From positions 33,859,094-33,923,093 of the forward strand of contig OY979716.1 of assembly GCA_963855995.1 (NCBI GenBank): a stretch of DNA of 64,000 nucleotides. The letters are read 5' to 3'. The stretch is from Muricea muricata (Eukaryota; Cnidaria; Anthozoa; Malacalcyonacea; Plexauridae). Each line of letters starts with the position of its first letter. The stretch's first letter is position 1. Below, piece after piece: positions 1 through 14,036 of this stretch. The position numbers and the translations under genes are program-made. The notes under the pieces were generated by a model. It was not told the DNA's origin, did not search any database, and saw only the letters and a program-made list of their open reading frames with translations.

Positions 1-1557
1 TCAGGAAAAACCCTGGCCGAAAACGTTAATGACGCTTTCGTTTCAATCACTAAAGAAATCCCACCTTTGAATCGTCTTCATACTGATATTTCACCGGAAA
101 ACAGCCATTTTGATATTTCACCTGAGTTCATCATCAATGAGGAAGAGGTTTACCACAAACTATCCATTATATCAACTTCCAAATCCCCTGGTCCAGATGG
201 AATACCAAACTGGGTTTTGAAGTCATACGCCCATATACTCGCTTCTCCTGTAGCATCAATTTTCAACGCCTCTATCCAACAAGCGACCGTTCCGACTATC
301 TGGAAAAAAGCTAATGTCATTCCAATTCCAAAAATACCATCACCTCAGGACATCACCAAAGACCTTCGCCCCATTTCACTTACATCTACTCTGTCTAAAA
401 TCTGCGAACGTTTTGTTACTGATTGGCTACTCGAGCATATAAAAGAAAAGATTGATAGACGACAATTTGGTTCTTTAAAAAACACTTCGACAACTCATGC
501 TCTATTAAGCTTTGCACACCACTTGCTATACGAAACTGATATACCAAAAATCGCTGTAAGGGTTTTCTTGCTCGATTTTTCGAAAGCTTTCGATCTTATT
601 GATCACAACATCTTCCTGTGCAAGTTATACGAAATGAAAGTACCATCGAAAATTATAAGTTGGATTCGAAGGTTCCTTTTTGAGCGCAAACAATGCGTCA
701 AGATAGCAAACTGTGTATCAAACTGGAAAATTCTAAACGGAGGTGTACCACAAGGAACAATTCTGGGACCAGTCCTTTTTCTTGTCATGATAAATGACCT
801 TCTCACGGACTGGAATAATCGATGGAAATACGTCGACGATAGTACTATTGCTGAAAGTGTTACACCTGATACTAATAGCACCCTTCAAGAGCTTGTTGAT
901 ATCATTTATAAATGGACCATCGCTAATAATATGAAATTGAATATCAGTAAATGCAAAGAACTAATAATAGACTTTGCGAAAGATAAACAGGATTTTCCAC
1001 CTTTAATTAAAAATGACACTGCTGTAGAGCGCGTATCTTCAGCTCAAGTTCTGGGATTAATTGTTCAGGATAATATGAACTGGAACGAACACGTCACCAA
1101 TGTTGTTAAAAAAGCAGGAAAAAGACTCTATATGTTGAGAGTGTTGAAACGAGCAAACGCTGATACGAATACGTTAATCACTGTGTACACTACCATTATA
1201 AGACCTGTCCTCGAATACGCTTGCCAAGTTTGGCATTTTAACATCCAAGAGTATTTGAGTGAGGACATTGAACAGATTCAGCGGCGTGCTTTCCGAATCT
1301 TGTTTCCATTAATGAGTTACAGAGAAGCTCGGGATTTTACTGGTATCCCTTTACTAAAAGAAAGAAGAGAAACGTTATGCTAACAATTTTTAAAAAAGAA
1401 TGAGAACAATGATAAATTAAGTGAACTATTGCACCACAAAGCAACGACAGACTATGATAATTATGCGACCAAGATGCAAGTACAACAATTATTTATGCAG
1501 AACTGAACGCTTTAGGAAATCATTCTTCCCTCAAATCGTCTCCAAAGAAAACAGTAA
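1..1557 (+). pseudogene. LINE (family A, CR1/L2-like) reverse transcriptase, 3' part
   Basis: The reading frame is open from base 1, so the element is cut by the window edge. It codes for a non-LTR reverse transcriptase: a PGPDGIP motif (about 185-210), LDFSKAFDLIDHN, GVPQGTILGP, and the catalytic YVDD at about 826-840. The thumb-like C-terminal part has LEYACQVWHF. The main frame stops at 1381-1383. A shifted frame continues the conserved C-terminal tail to about 1555, so the copy has at least one frameshift. No ATG is needed because the start lies outside the window. The same family recurs at 7159-10690 and 27.6-36.5 kb, recognised by YVDD instead of FADD and by a QFG..(N/R)TSTTHALL segment. 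The Harbinger-like element at 1558 sits in its 3' end. The family name is inferred from motifs only. Confidence 0.85.
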
Positions 1558-2399
1558 AGCTGGGGTTACACGTGCGATTTTTTTCTCGCGCCGGCAACGC
1601 AACGGGTCAAATTTCATCGCATTGCCGGCGCGAGTGATAAAAATGCGCGTGTTTCATGTGCTGCGCGGCAACGCAATTGTAATTTAATCTCTTCGACAAC
1701 GTTGCCGAAAAGTTAAATCATTTTAACTTTCGGCAACGATTGCAGAAAATATCGTATTACACTTGTCACTTGCTCATATCATCAGCCAATGAAATTCAAG
1801 TACTTTAAGTAATGCAGGCTCGTTAACTGTATAAGCATTAAAAATTTCTTCGAAAACCGGGACGCGTGTCGCGTGTTTCTTAGGCCAAGTATCTGATCGC
1901 TAAACAACACGTTTCGGCTGGCTTTACACACTCCCTCATTACTGTGTCCTTTTTGTGAAGTCTTTCCGAAAGAAGATCAACAATTTTGCTAAAATGCTCG
2001 AAGTCCATTCGCATGTAGCTCTCAAACGCCAATGTATCCTGCGCAGCCAACTCTGGGAGAAGCTGATGAAAACTGCCCTTGGTTTTTCTTTCTAACATCC
2101 ACGATCGTACCCAACATTGTTTTCTTTTTCTTTAGCTTTGGTTCTCCTTTTCCTCTTCCAGCAAAAGCATTGCAACAACCAACATTATGTCCTCTTCGGA
2201 AGACACCATGTTGGAGGTTTCGTATTTGAGTCTGAAAGAAATGACACCGCGCGAAGGAGGGCTAGGACTAGTCTCATTAATGTTGCCGCACAACTAATTC
2301 TTTTGCACGTGTTACCACTTCACTCGCGCCGGCAATGCGATTAAATTTGACCCGTTGCGTTGCCGGCGCCAGAAAAAAATCGTACGTGTAACCCCAGCT
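1558..2399. mobile_element. PIF/Harbinger-like DNA transposon, internally deleted
   Basis: Inverted repeats of about 79 bp end this 842-bp element (1558-1636 and 2321-2399). They begin AGCTGGGGTTACACGT and differ at only a few bases. TAA flanks both ends (1555-1557 and 2400-2402), the 3-bp duplication usual for PIF/Harbinger. Inside, a minus-strand transposase remnant remains. The ends also contain GCCGGCAACGC repeats that can fold within each arm. The element lies in the 3' end of the family A LINE, so it is younger than that LINE. Confidence 0.85.
1880..2098 (-). pseudogene. Harbinger transposase N-terminal remnant
   Basis: A 72-residue frame contains LLPEL, then FESYMRMDFEHFSKI and ECVKPAETCCLAIRYLA. 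This is the pattern of the region just before the catalytic domain of HARBI1-type transposases (F..Y.RM....F..I and ...P...L...LR.LA in that family). The DDE catalytic part is absent, so the element cannot mobilise itself. Position inside Harbinger-type ends supports the call. No usable start is claimed. Confidence 0.75.
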
Positions 2400-2469
2400 T
2401 AAATGACTGAGTATAAATTTAGGCCTATTGACTTTGTTAGTTCTTGAATTTTTAATATTTTTAATAATG

Positions 2470-2884
2470 GCCACTTGACATGGCCTTCCTCAGAATAAAA
2501 ACATGGCCACAGCACATGGCATTTATACTAAAATATGCATGCATAATTAGACTAATCTTATTGTTGGACAAAATCATGCGTGAAGTTAAGCCCTCTTTGA
2601 TTAGTTAACAGCATTCCAATCCAAAAATTCTCACACTCCCTAAGATTGCCATGCCGCTGACAATTAACATAATTGATCAATTAACATAATTGATCAGCGG
2701 CATGGCAATCTTAGGGAGTGTGAGAATTTTTGGATTGGAATGCTGTTAACTAATCAAAGAGGGCTTAACTTCACGCATGATTTTGTCCAACAATAAGATT
2801 AGTCTAATTATGCATGCATATTTTAGTATAAATGCCATGTGCTGTGGCCATGTTTTTATTCTGAGGAAGGCCATGTCAAGTGGC
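2470..2884. repeat. Perfect 191-bp-arm palindrome of Penelope-like 3' ends
   Basis: Bases 2470-2660 are the reverse complement of 2694-2884 with no mismatch I could find. The 33-bp spacer holds two tandem copies of AATTAACATAATTGATC. Read outward, the right arm encodes a short ENFWIGMLLTNQRGLN string, like the last residues of GIY-YIG Penelope-like proteins. It then has CTGAGGA...GAAA (2861-2889), the same layout as the end of the Penelope-like element at 10.9-12.4 kb. I infer two severely truncated 3' ends joined tail-outward. A chimeric assembly join is the main alternative. Confidence 0.75.
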
Positions 2885-2995
2885 TGAAAATTTATATTTT
2901 AGTTTAAGTTTATTTACAATAAATCTTCTATCGCAGCCAACTCGTTGTCTCTTTTATATTATGTGTTGTTGGCTAAGGCAAGTTTTGTTCATTGT

Positions 2996-3112
<117 letters not shown>

Positions 3113-3275
3113 CGCATTTTTAAGTCTTTGTTTGACTCTTTCGGTCAACGAAGGGATAGCGCGTAGCATATATTCGATCAATTTGCGTACCTCAATACGA
3201 CTTATGACTTTAACACACGATCGACCAAAAGAAACATGTTCACTAAGAGCACTCAACAAGGGGAAAAGACCCGGC

Positions 3276-3439
3276 AAGGATAGATAGATAGATCAACTTT
3301 ATTTAACGAGGGTAGAACACGTTACAGCCAAGGCTGAAAAACTTGTGGCCCTCACTACACTAATTACAGGCAATAATTTATATTATACAATATAATTATA
3401 CTATGTTAGAAACTTAATAACTAGAAAACTTGTGTTCAC
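3276..3439 (-). mobile_element. CR1-like LINE 3' tail
   Basis: A (GATA)n run at about 3279-3292 is followed by ATCAACTTTATTTAACGAGG and a short non-coding stretch. Read on the minus strand this is an A-poor 3' end with a tetranucleotide tail, as in CR1/L2-type LINEs. The LINE at 24.6 kb has the same layout with a pentanucleotide tail. No coding part remains. Confidence 0.5.
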
Positions 3440-3499
3440 AAAGGAGTGTTTAATATATAGAAATTCACTAAAGGAGTGTTTAATATATAGAAATTCACA
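3440..3499. repeat. Two 30-bp tandem copies
   Basis: AAAGGAGTGTTTAATATATA followed by GAAATTCACW occurs at 3440-3469 and again at 3470-3499. Confidence 0.9.
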
Positions 3500-3524
3500 A
3501 AGAACATCATGTAAATGTACTCAC

Positions 3525-3594
3525 AGCGTCTACCCATGTTGCAGTTCAACTTGTACTTTGCAGCGAAGGCCTTGACTCCGTTTCTCTTCTGACA
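3525..3594 (-). other. Candidate isolated 70-bp exon
   Basis: On the minus strand a pyrimidine-rich TTTTTCATTCAG acceptor and a GTGAGTAC donor bracket 70 bp that are clearly less AT-rich than their surroundings. Only one frame is open. It reads CQKRNGVKAFAAKYKLN then CNMGRRC, with three cysteines. I do not recognise the protein and see no partner exons. The acceptor side coincides with CACTG, the possible end of the adjoining repeat, so this may be chance. Confidence 0.25.
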
Positions 3595-3810
3595 CTGAAT
3601 GAAAAACTCGATATTCTAATGCGAATACGTCTGAATATTAATTAGAATACTATTCATATTCAGACGTATTCACAGATATTCTCGGCGAATATCCTCGGAA
3701 TATCCGTAATATTCACATGTGAATACCTTAGAATAAAACGCACCTGATATTCTAATGCAGAATACTTAAGAATATTGTGTGAATATTTTTATTGGTCCAA
3801 TATTCTAACT
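3592..3810. repeat. GAATAC-word repeat, copy 1
   Basis: The stretch is packed with GAATAC/GTATTC and GAATATT words in both orientations. One strong hairpin pairs GAATACGTCTGAATATT with its complement near 3670. It begins CACTGAATGAAAAA. A related block at 13.85-14.04 kb shares CATGTGAATACCTTAGAATA. Both look like non-autonomous DNA elements whose ends are made of repeated short words. The far end is not defined. Confidence 0.5.
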
Positions 3811-5489
3811 TGAACGTCTAAATAGGAAATTTGTGAAAGCTTTTGATCGATTAGGAATGATTTTGGCAAGTATTTGACATAAACGCTACATATCTTAAAT
3901 TTATTATTTAAAAATACTTTGAATAATTCAAATTAAATGCCTAAACGATTTATGGGTTATAATGTTACACTGACATAGATTGTGACATTAGTTCAAACGT
4001 GCAATGTCTTGTTATAGCCTGTCGACTTTTGTTGTTCTGAATCACCAATTTGTGACTGTACATTTCTTGACATTGTTATGAGATATAGCCATTTGGGTTA
4101 AATCTATTTCACGCTAACATGCTATTTCGAATAAACTGCGTTGCTGATCGACGACGCGGCAAGCTCAAGGACGCGGTGTAAATGTATTTGAATAAGAAAA
4201 GCTTTTTGAAACTTGATAACTGTAATGACCGTTTGAAGCTTATTTTAGTCACTTGCAAACAATTTTCTTCGCACAAACGATGCGCTGTCTGCTACAAGAT
4301 AGACTTCAAAACACTTTTTACATCGTACCCATTCATCCCCGTTGCTCAAGGGATGTTATAATGCTTAGCTTGACGTTGTATTGAGCATGACTACGCACTT
4401 GAGAATACTTTTGGGACTACAAATTATTTATAATATATGACTTCTACAAGAATTTAGTGCTAAGACAGACATGCCACAAGTCGCCGATTAGTAGCTCCCT
4501 GCCCTTTGGTCTGTAATATATATAAAATTCATTTAACAGAGAACTGAAATCGCGGGTGCAAGTGGAAGCACATATCACCATCGCCATGTTTTTAAAAATA
4601 TATAAATAAAATAATATTATGTTTTTGTTGTACAAGAATGTGAAAATTGACCTTTTTCATCGATATTAAAGTGGAACGGTATCTCAGAATGATATCATGG
4701 TGATTATGATGAATTCTTACACATCAGTCATGGGAGCAATCAACATGGGAACCAGACCTGAACATTAATTGTGTACAGTACACACGAGCTTTGAGACAAA
4801 CCACTACAGTACACCAGGTGTCCAGGTTTATTTTGAACCAGTAAGGTTTAGATAATGTGAAAGCATGTGGTTCATATCTTTAAGGCAGTTGTAAAATAAG
4901 GACAATTATTTACAATGATAATGTTGAAACGATAATGCCTTTACCCTGCCTGGTAGTTTGAACATGGAAGATTGCATAGTATTGAAACAATTTAAAGACC
5001 TTATAAACAATTGCCTTAAGGCATGGACAGTGTTTATTGATATTGCTACTTCTACATCACTTACCTACCTACAAACTCCAAATTTCTAAAAATCTGTGAG
5101 TGCTCGGGAATCTGTTACGCTCTGTTATGAAGTGAAATCTTGTGAATTAAAAGGTGAAACAAAGCCAGGATTTTACAAGCCAGCCACCAATGACTGAAAA
5201 CATTCTCATACCATGTCCATTAATCAAACTGGAAAGTACCTGATCCATCAAGGTATAACTCCATTCCATCACTTAATCCGCCTTCTCGATACAATTAATT
5301 TGACAAAAAGGCAGAAAAACCAGGCAACGTTTTTACAGTTGCCTGGTCATATTTTGTAAAATATATTTACTTCTACATTTTGTAATCACCTATGTTACAT
5401 TGTGAATATTTTGGTTGAGCATATTGTCCAAAGTATTTAGCCCGGATCGCGACTAGAGTACAAAAATACTTAAATCATCAATTTCTGAC
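3811..5489. other. No recognisable gene
   Basis: AT-rich sequence without a supported coding region. The only structure noted is a hairpin near 5321-5346, CCAGGCAAC paired with GTTGCCTGG across an 8-base loop. Short frames such as the one at 4444-4635 have no domain features. Confidence 0.6.
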
Positions 5490-7158
5490 TTTAATATAAT
5501 TCAGAAATCTTAACAGCTTAGAAGTCTCTGCCAATTGTGCCTTATATCAAATTAATTAATATTGTTAAACATTTTAATTATTAAACATTTTCCCCAAATT
5601 TTACTACCCCATGGTACGTACTATTGATATACTGAAATAGAGCACCAACAATCCTGGACATATAAATATTCAGGCTATGATAATTGCACAAATAGCTCAA
5701 ACTGGCGGCCAAAAGACAGAAATCTTAACCACCAACCACCCAAAGACAGAAATCTTAATGGTTTAGAAGTCTTTGCCAAGTGTGCTTTATGTTTAATTAA
5801 ATTTAGTATTGATAAAATTAATTTCTAATTTTACTATTGTTTGGTGCTATTGATATACTGAAATAGAGCACCATCATTCATGAACACATAAATAATCAAG
5901 CCATGATAATTGCACAAATAGCTCAAACTGGTGGCCAAAAGACAGAAATCTTAACCACCAACCACCCAAAGACAGAAATCTTAATGGTTTAGAAGTCATC
6001 ATGCCAAGTGTGCTTTATATTTAATTAAATTTAGTATTGATAAAATTGATTTCTAATTTTATTATTGTTTGGTGTTATTGATATACTGAAATGGAGCACT
6101 ATCATTCATGAACACATAAATAATCAAGCTATGATAATTTCACAAATAGCTCAAACTGGTGGCCAAAAGACAGAAATCTTAACCACCAACCACCCAAAGA
6201 CAGAAATCTTAATGGTTTAGAAGTCATTGCCAAGTGTGCTTTATATTTAATTTAATTTATATTGATAAAATTAATTTCTAATTTTATTATTGTTTGGTGC
6301 TATTGATATACTGAAATAGAGCACCATCATTCCTGGACATATAAATATTCAGGCTATGATAATTGCACAAATAGCTCAAACTGGTGGCCAAAAGACAGAA
6401 ATCTTAACCACCAACCATCCAAAGACAGAAATCTTAATGGTTTAGAAGTCATTGCCAAGTGTGCTTTATATTTAATTAAATTTAGTATTGATAAAATTAA
6501 TTTCTAATTTTATTATTGTTTGGTGTTATTGATATACTGAAATGGAGCACTATCATTCATGAACACATAAATAATCAAGCTATGATAATTGCACAAATAG
6601 CTCAAACTGATGGCCAAAAGACAGAAATCTTAACCACCAACCACCCAAAGACAGAAATCTTAATGGTTTAGAAGTCTTTGCCAAGTGTGCTTTATATTTA
6701 AATTTAGTATTGATAAAATTAATTTCTAATTTTACTATTGTTTGGTGCTATTGATATACTGATAACAAGCACCTTCACTCATGAACATATAAATATTCAG
6801 CCTATAACAACTGCACAAATAGCTCAAACTGGTGGCCAAAAGACAGAAATCTTAACCACCAACCACCCAAAGACAGAAATCTTAATGGTTTAGAAGTCCT
6901 TGCCAATTGTGCTTTATATTTAAATCTAGTATTGAGTTTTCAATATATACCTGTACCGGTAAATTATTATTATAAATTAATTTCTAATTTTATTATTGTT
7001 TGGTGCTATTGATATATTGAAATAGAGAACCATCATTCCTGGACATATAAATATTCAGGCTATGATAATTGCACAAATAGCTCAAACTGGTGGCCAAAAG
7101 ACAGAAATCTTAACCAGTACCAACCACCCAAAGACAGAAATCTTAATGGTTTAGAAGT
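5490..7158. repeat. Satellite, about 226-bp unit, seven copies
   Basis: The marker GACAGAAATCTTAACCA begins at 5715, 5941, 6169, 6394, 6620, 6842 and 7100, giving spacings of 222-228 bp and one of 258. Each unit also carries a second GACAGAAATCTTAATGG about 30 bp later, and a TTTGGTGCTATTGATATACTG segment. Units differ by scattered substitutions and small indels, so the array is old. It continues at 10691-10746 and 12494-12760, so the intervening elements inserted into it. Confidence 0.92.
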
Positions 7159-7309
7159 CTATCATATAGTATCATATAGTTTAATAAACTTAAAACTTGC
7201 AGCTACAAATACATGAGCTGAATTACGTTAAGTTTTACAGATAATAAAGTGTATTAGCTATTTTACATACCAATTTATAACAATCATAATTTTAGAAGCA
7301 GATTACTGA

Positions 7310-8896
7310 CTATTTGTAATATCGATAAGAATTATGTACAATAAAACTATTCTTGAATCTGTTCGTCTTAAAATTAGGCACTTGGAATTTCCGCATGTTC
7401 CTAAGTGGAAGATCGCTACAGTTCTCGGGCGGTAATAAGACTTTTAATTTATTCTGATCATTAGTAACAATGTCACTAAATAGTTTCTCAGTAAGAGTTT
7501 CTCTTCTGTCGTAAAGTGTCGGAATATTTAGTAGATCTAAAACTTCTTGATAATGTAGCTCGGGGAAAATAATCCGAAACGCTCGTTTCTGAAGTTTCTC
7601 AATTTCATATGATAAGTATTGAGGCAGGGAATTATGGAACACCTGACACGCGTATTCAGTAACCGGGCGAATACAAGTTGTATAAAATAGAACAAGTTCT
7701 TTAGATGGAACTTTAGCACGTTTTAGTTGCCTCAGGAAGTACAGGCGTGAAGAAACCTTTTTACAAATGTCCATGACATGCTGATTCAATTTGAGATCTT
7801 CGCTAATTGTAAGACCCAACAACTTTACGGATGGCACAACGTCAATGCTTTTATTGTTGATTAAAATGGGCTGGAACGATCTACAAGGTTTAGAAAAATC
7901 CACGCGAAACTCCTTACATTTAGACTCCTTTAGCTGCAAACCGACAGACTGCGATTTTGTCACAAAGTCATCCACATAATGTTGTAAAAGACTCGGGTCG
8001 TTCTTGGCCAATGACTCAGACAGAGGGGTATCGTCTACGTATTTCCACAGGGCATCAACGCCAGACACTGTTAAATCGTTTATCATAATGATGAACAACC
8101 AGGGACCCAAGTTAGTACCCTGCGGAACACCAGCAGGAACAGAACCCCATTCAGAAAAACAGTCGTTGCTTAATTTCACCCTCTGTGTACGATCCGTTAA
8201 AAAATTCAAAATCCAACTGGTAATACTTTTAGGTAGGTTATACGTAAGCAATTTCTGAGATAGAATGCGATGGTCTATTAGATCGAACGCCTTACGAAAA
8301 TCAAATAGGACCACTCTTGTAGTTGAACCATTCCCATCGGTATCTTTCGTCCAAGTATGAAGCATACTAATGAGCGCATGTGTGGTTGACGAATTTGGGA
8401 TTGTGCCGAATTGTTTATCATCAATTTTTTCCATGACCGCTGGTCTCACGTAATTGTTTACTACGATTTCCTCCGCCAATTTAGATATGATAAGGGTAAG
8501 AGAGATAGGACGCAGATGATTGTTAATATCTTTAACTGGTTTCTGTTTCGTAATGGCCACCACGTCAGCCTTTTTCCAAGAAGTGGGGAGGCAACCTTCA
8601 CGATACGAACAATTGATAATGTCAGTTATTGATCCAGCCAGCAAGTCCGCGTTCTCTTTCAAAAGCCAGGACGGAATACCGTCTGGGCCTTGAGCCTTTT
8701 TAGGATTTAATTTAGAGAGTTTAAGATAAATAGAGTCTCTCGTAATCGTAATTGGAGTTTCTATATTTCTGGCAATACTGTGAGAAAAGTTCGAAGGGAG
8801 AGGTACAAAATGCCGCATAGGTGATAAAAACGCTTTATTAATATCATTAGCTAGGCCCTTTGTCGATGTATCGGCAGGACTGGCATTAGATTTCAA
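7310..8896 (-). pseudogene. Family A LINE reverse transcriptase
   Basis: A frame of about 528 residues covers the complete RT domain: GPDGIPSWLLKE, DFRKAFDLIDH, GVPAGVPQGTNLGP, then YVDD near residue 290. It continues through PVTEYACQVFH to the C-terminal YRYYK. It would reverse-transcribe LINE RNA at a nicked target. It overlaps the endonuclease frame by about 10 bases in another frame. EN and RT are one polypeptide in this family, so this marks a frameshift near 8890. Confidence 0.88.
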
Positions 8897-10060
8897 CGAC
8901 TTTCAACGATTTCAATATCTCGGTATTTGTTGCACTTCCTGGTTTCGTTCCACTGAGCTTTTTAACCTCACTCCACCAAGTGGAAGGATTACATTGACGG
9001 AGATGATGGACGCTAGCAAGGTAGAACTTTGATCGACAAGACTTTCGTTCCCGATTAACTTGGTTCCTGAGACGTTTGAATTCCATCATATTTCCCACCC
9101 TAAGCGCTGTTTGCCTATTTTTAATAAGGTTACTTAATTTGGCAGTTAACCAGGGAGGATTGTTTGAATGTATTGTTTTATGACGAAATGGGCAAATAAA
9201 ATCCAAGCCGATCTTAACAATAGATTCGAGAAGAGCAACCTTCCCTTCACATGATGGCATTTGATTGATAAGACTCGGAACATCTACCAGTTCGAGATAA
9301 CGACGAATTTCAAGACGAGCAGATGGACATAAATCTCTTGCTTTCACTTTGACCTTCGACACTGCCGGGAGTTGGGAACGATCCTTAGCTTTAACTTCGA
9401 TCGACATATGATCCGAGAGCCCAAAAGGTGAAATTCTGATGGGAGAGGCGTAAAAGGAACCAAGGTTGGTCAGAATTAGGTCAAGAGTGTTAATACCCCG
9501 CGTTGCGAATTTAACAATCTGTTTTAGATTGTAACTTGAGCACAGACGTGTGATGTTCAATTTGTTGAAGTCTCCAAGGAGGATTAGGCCACTGTTGGGA
9601 AAGTGCGACTCAATGTAGGATAAACAATTCGATAAATAATCCAACATTGCTACGTTATCCGATCTTGGAGGGTGGTACACAACACCAACAACAAGATTAC
9701 TAAATCCCCGGGGTAATCTCCTAAAGTGGAGATGAACCCATAATGCTTCAAAGGAGGTATCCGCGAGCTCATTTATTGCCGTATAATGTATAGAGTCTTT
9801 GATGTAAATACACACTCCCCCGTGTAATTTGTTTATCCTGTCCCTACGAACAATGTTGTAACCACCAAGAGTGACAACATTATCGTGAATATGTGGCTGT
9901 AACCAAGTTTCAACGAAACATGAAATCATAATGGGTACATCGTATGACCTCAACCACTTCATCAATTTTTGGAACAAGCGACATCACGTTGGACAGCAGA
10001 AAGGAAGGGACATATGCTAATTTAGTTTTAGAATCGTTATTTGGTTTCCTGTTAAGAGGG
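8886..10060 (-). pseudogene. Family A LINE AP-type endonuclease
   Basis: This frame codes for an exonuclease-endonuclease-phosphatase domain: VETWLQP, GGVCIYIKDS, VVGVVYHPPRS, LLGDFN and FGLSDHMSIE, the usual order with catalytic E, D-N and D-H. The first strand (PSFLLSNVMSLVPKIDEVVE) lies in a neighbouring frame at 9960-10040, so a frameshift separates it. The family nicks target DNA to prime reverse transcription. A linker with arginine- and lysine-rich stretches follows toward the RT. Confidence 0.8.
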
Positions 10061-10225
10061 ATTTGAATTAAATTGTTACGGTTACTTGGTAAATTGTTCA
10101 CTTTAAATTTACGACGACAACTGAGTTTAGTTGGTTGAATGTGGAAATGAACATCTTGAAAGTACGTTAAACCAGGGTAACCTGTAATTGTGCCTGGCAA
10201 GGTGGCGGTCTGGTTAGGGCTGAAA

Positions 10226-10690
10226 CTAGGTTTCGGTAATGTTTCCACGTATTGCTCCGATCGTGTAATGCTGTATCCGAAAAAACCTATTCTGATTTTT
10301 TTTCGAAAATTTACGTCCAAGAGACGGGTTTGGGCGAGATTCAACAGGCGACATTTTCCTAGATTGATGTTGTTTAGCCCGATGTTTATTTGTACATTCT
10401 TTAAGCTGACGTGCGAAGCTTATATCTCTTGAGGGATACTCATCATGGCGAGACATACTGCTGGACTTATACGCAAAAACCTTGCTTTGTTTACGGCGGA
10501 ATTCCTGCATTTGTTCATTTATTCTTTCTGCTGCTTCAGATTGATCATTAGTGCATTTCCTCTTATTGTTGGGATTGAATGGTAATTGATCATCATTTTC
10601 GACTTCTATTCCAACTTTGGTGTTTATCATATGGTTATTATTATACGGTTGTTGAATAACATTGTGGTGACTATTTTCTTTTTCATTCAA
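10226..10690 (-). pseudogene. Family A LINE ORF1 fragment
   Basis: A 154-residue basic, low-complexity frame with a central AAERINEQMQEFRRKQ helix and a C-terminal KFSKKNQNRFF. It resembles the ORF1 tail of the related LINE at 32.9-33.4 kb (ARQL...N.HR and a KRFFF-type end). The probable role is RNA binding, as for other LINE ORF1 proteins. The N-terminal half is missing at the truncated 5' border. Confidence 0.55.
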
Positions 10691-10746
10691 AACTTCTTTG
10701 CTACTTGTGCTTTATATCTACTATAGATTTGGTATTGAATGTTGTA
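10691..10746. repeat. Satellite unit fragment
   Basis: TTCTTTGCTACTTGTGCTTTATAT and what follows match the satellite segment after the LINE break point. It leads directly into (TA)n. Confidence 0.7.
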
Positions 10747-12760
<2,014 letters not shown>

Positions 12761-13840
12761 CATTCAATACTTTACATATATTTAGGCTGGGATATAATAG
12801 CACAGAATAGCTTAGGGCATCAGTCAGGGCATATGGAGAATATATATTATATAACTAGATAAGAATTATCATTAATGCTGGGTGCCAAAAGAGCCTGTAC
12901 AGGCCCAGATACCCAACAGGTTTGGTATAAAATATGATAAATATGCTGCATGTATTTTCCAGTGTAAACGAATCAGGGTCATCCTGATTCTTTTCAATGA
13001 TCTTAATATTGATAACAGATATTGGCATATTGCCGTAGATCACAGACTGTAGCTATAAGTAATCTTACATTCATGATTTGTGGACCCTTCTTTGGACACA
13101 CAATATAGTATGCTTATTGATCCACTGATCCACATGACTAGAGGCATCAAATTTGTTGTCGCATATTCAAAGCATATTGAAACATGGCTAGGTGCATTCT
13201 GCCTTGTCTCCCGACTTGGCTTCCTTTCTCTGTTCACTTTAGTCTTAATCGCTTCTATGGCTTATCTCAGTGTCCAGCATCTTAAATAAGATGTTACAAA
13301 TCTGCAATTTTGATCCATACTGTATCTATTACCGAACTCCAACGCGTGCTCCACAGACTTGTTGTACATCAGAATGCGCGCTAATTTGCGTGGAGCAAAG
13401 GTTTATGTTTTGTCCCATTTTTGGGCATTATATCCATACATATCCATAATAGTAGCGATAGGCACACCAGGCAGAAAACACAATTTCGAAGTTACAGTAA
13501 GCATTATAGATATGATATATATTAAGTATATGACTTTCATGCAAGTATATAAAAATTGTTATGAAATAAAAACGTTTTCACATGGAGTGTGCTGTACTTT
13601 ACTTAACCGACACGCACCTTACCTAATGTTTATGTATTTCAACCGCAATAATGTCGTATCATTGTCTTAGTTTGATACATAAAAAGTAATTAATCATATT
13701 CCTACCCACAACTTGTTTTTAAATATCCTGGTTTTCATAATTTAAAATAAACACTACCGCTTACTGTTTGCTCTATACCTCGTTGGGTGAACTGAGATAT
13801 GGACTTAAGATATATTTGTGGAAGCACCAATGTTCTCAGT
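12761..13840. other. No recognisable gene
   Basis: AT-rich sequence. Several frames of 60-100 codons occur on both strands but show no domain, splice support or similarity to other parts of the window. Confidence 0.55.
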
Positions 13841-13844
13841 AACA

Positions 13845-14036
13845 ATATTCGTAGTGTGAATACTGCATAGAAAATGGATAATATTCATCCCATATTCCGG
13901 TTTTGCAATACTAGGTAATACTATGTCGTATTCACGGCCATATTCTAAATCAGAATACTCCTTAGAATATGCGTTTTATTTACACCCGTATTCTCATGTG
14001 AATACCTTAGAATACGCCTTTTTTCGTGCAGTGGAT
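13845..14036. repeat. GAATAC-word repeat, copy 2
   Basis: Dense GAATAC/GTATTC words in both orientations, sharing CATGTGAATACCTTAGAATA with copy 1. On the minus strand it starts CACTGCACGAAAAAAGG, close to the CACTGAATGAAAAA of copy 1. It interrupts the small ORF at 14037-14193. The left border is uncertain. Confidence 0.5.

Larger units (their letters stand above)
7159..10690 (-). mobile_element. Family A LINE inserted in satellite
   Basis: In minus orientation this 3.5-kb copy holds an ORF1 fragment, endonuclease and reverse transcriptase. The 3' end is a short TATAG-rich tail at about 7160-7185. The satellite unit breaks at GGTTTAGAAGTC on the left and resumes with CTTCTTTGC on the right, which sets the borders. 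The 5' end is probably truncated. Confidence 0.85.

Noticed and set aside
5700-7150. CRISPR-like array from the repeated GACAGAAATCTTAA words
   Set aside because: The repeats lie within longer satellite units that are themselves repeated; no unique spacers and the genome is eukaryotic.
12855-13670. Several 60-103-codon frames, including a hydrophobic one at 13080-13289
   Set aside because: No domain, no splice sites, no partner exons; expected by chance in this length.
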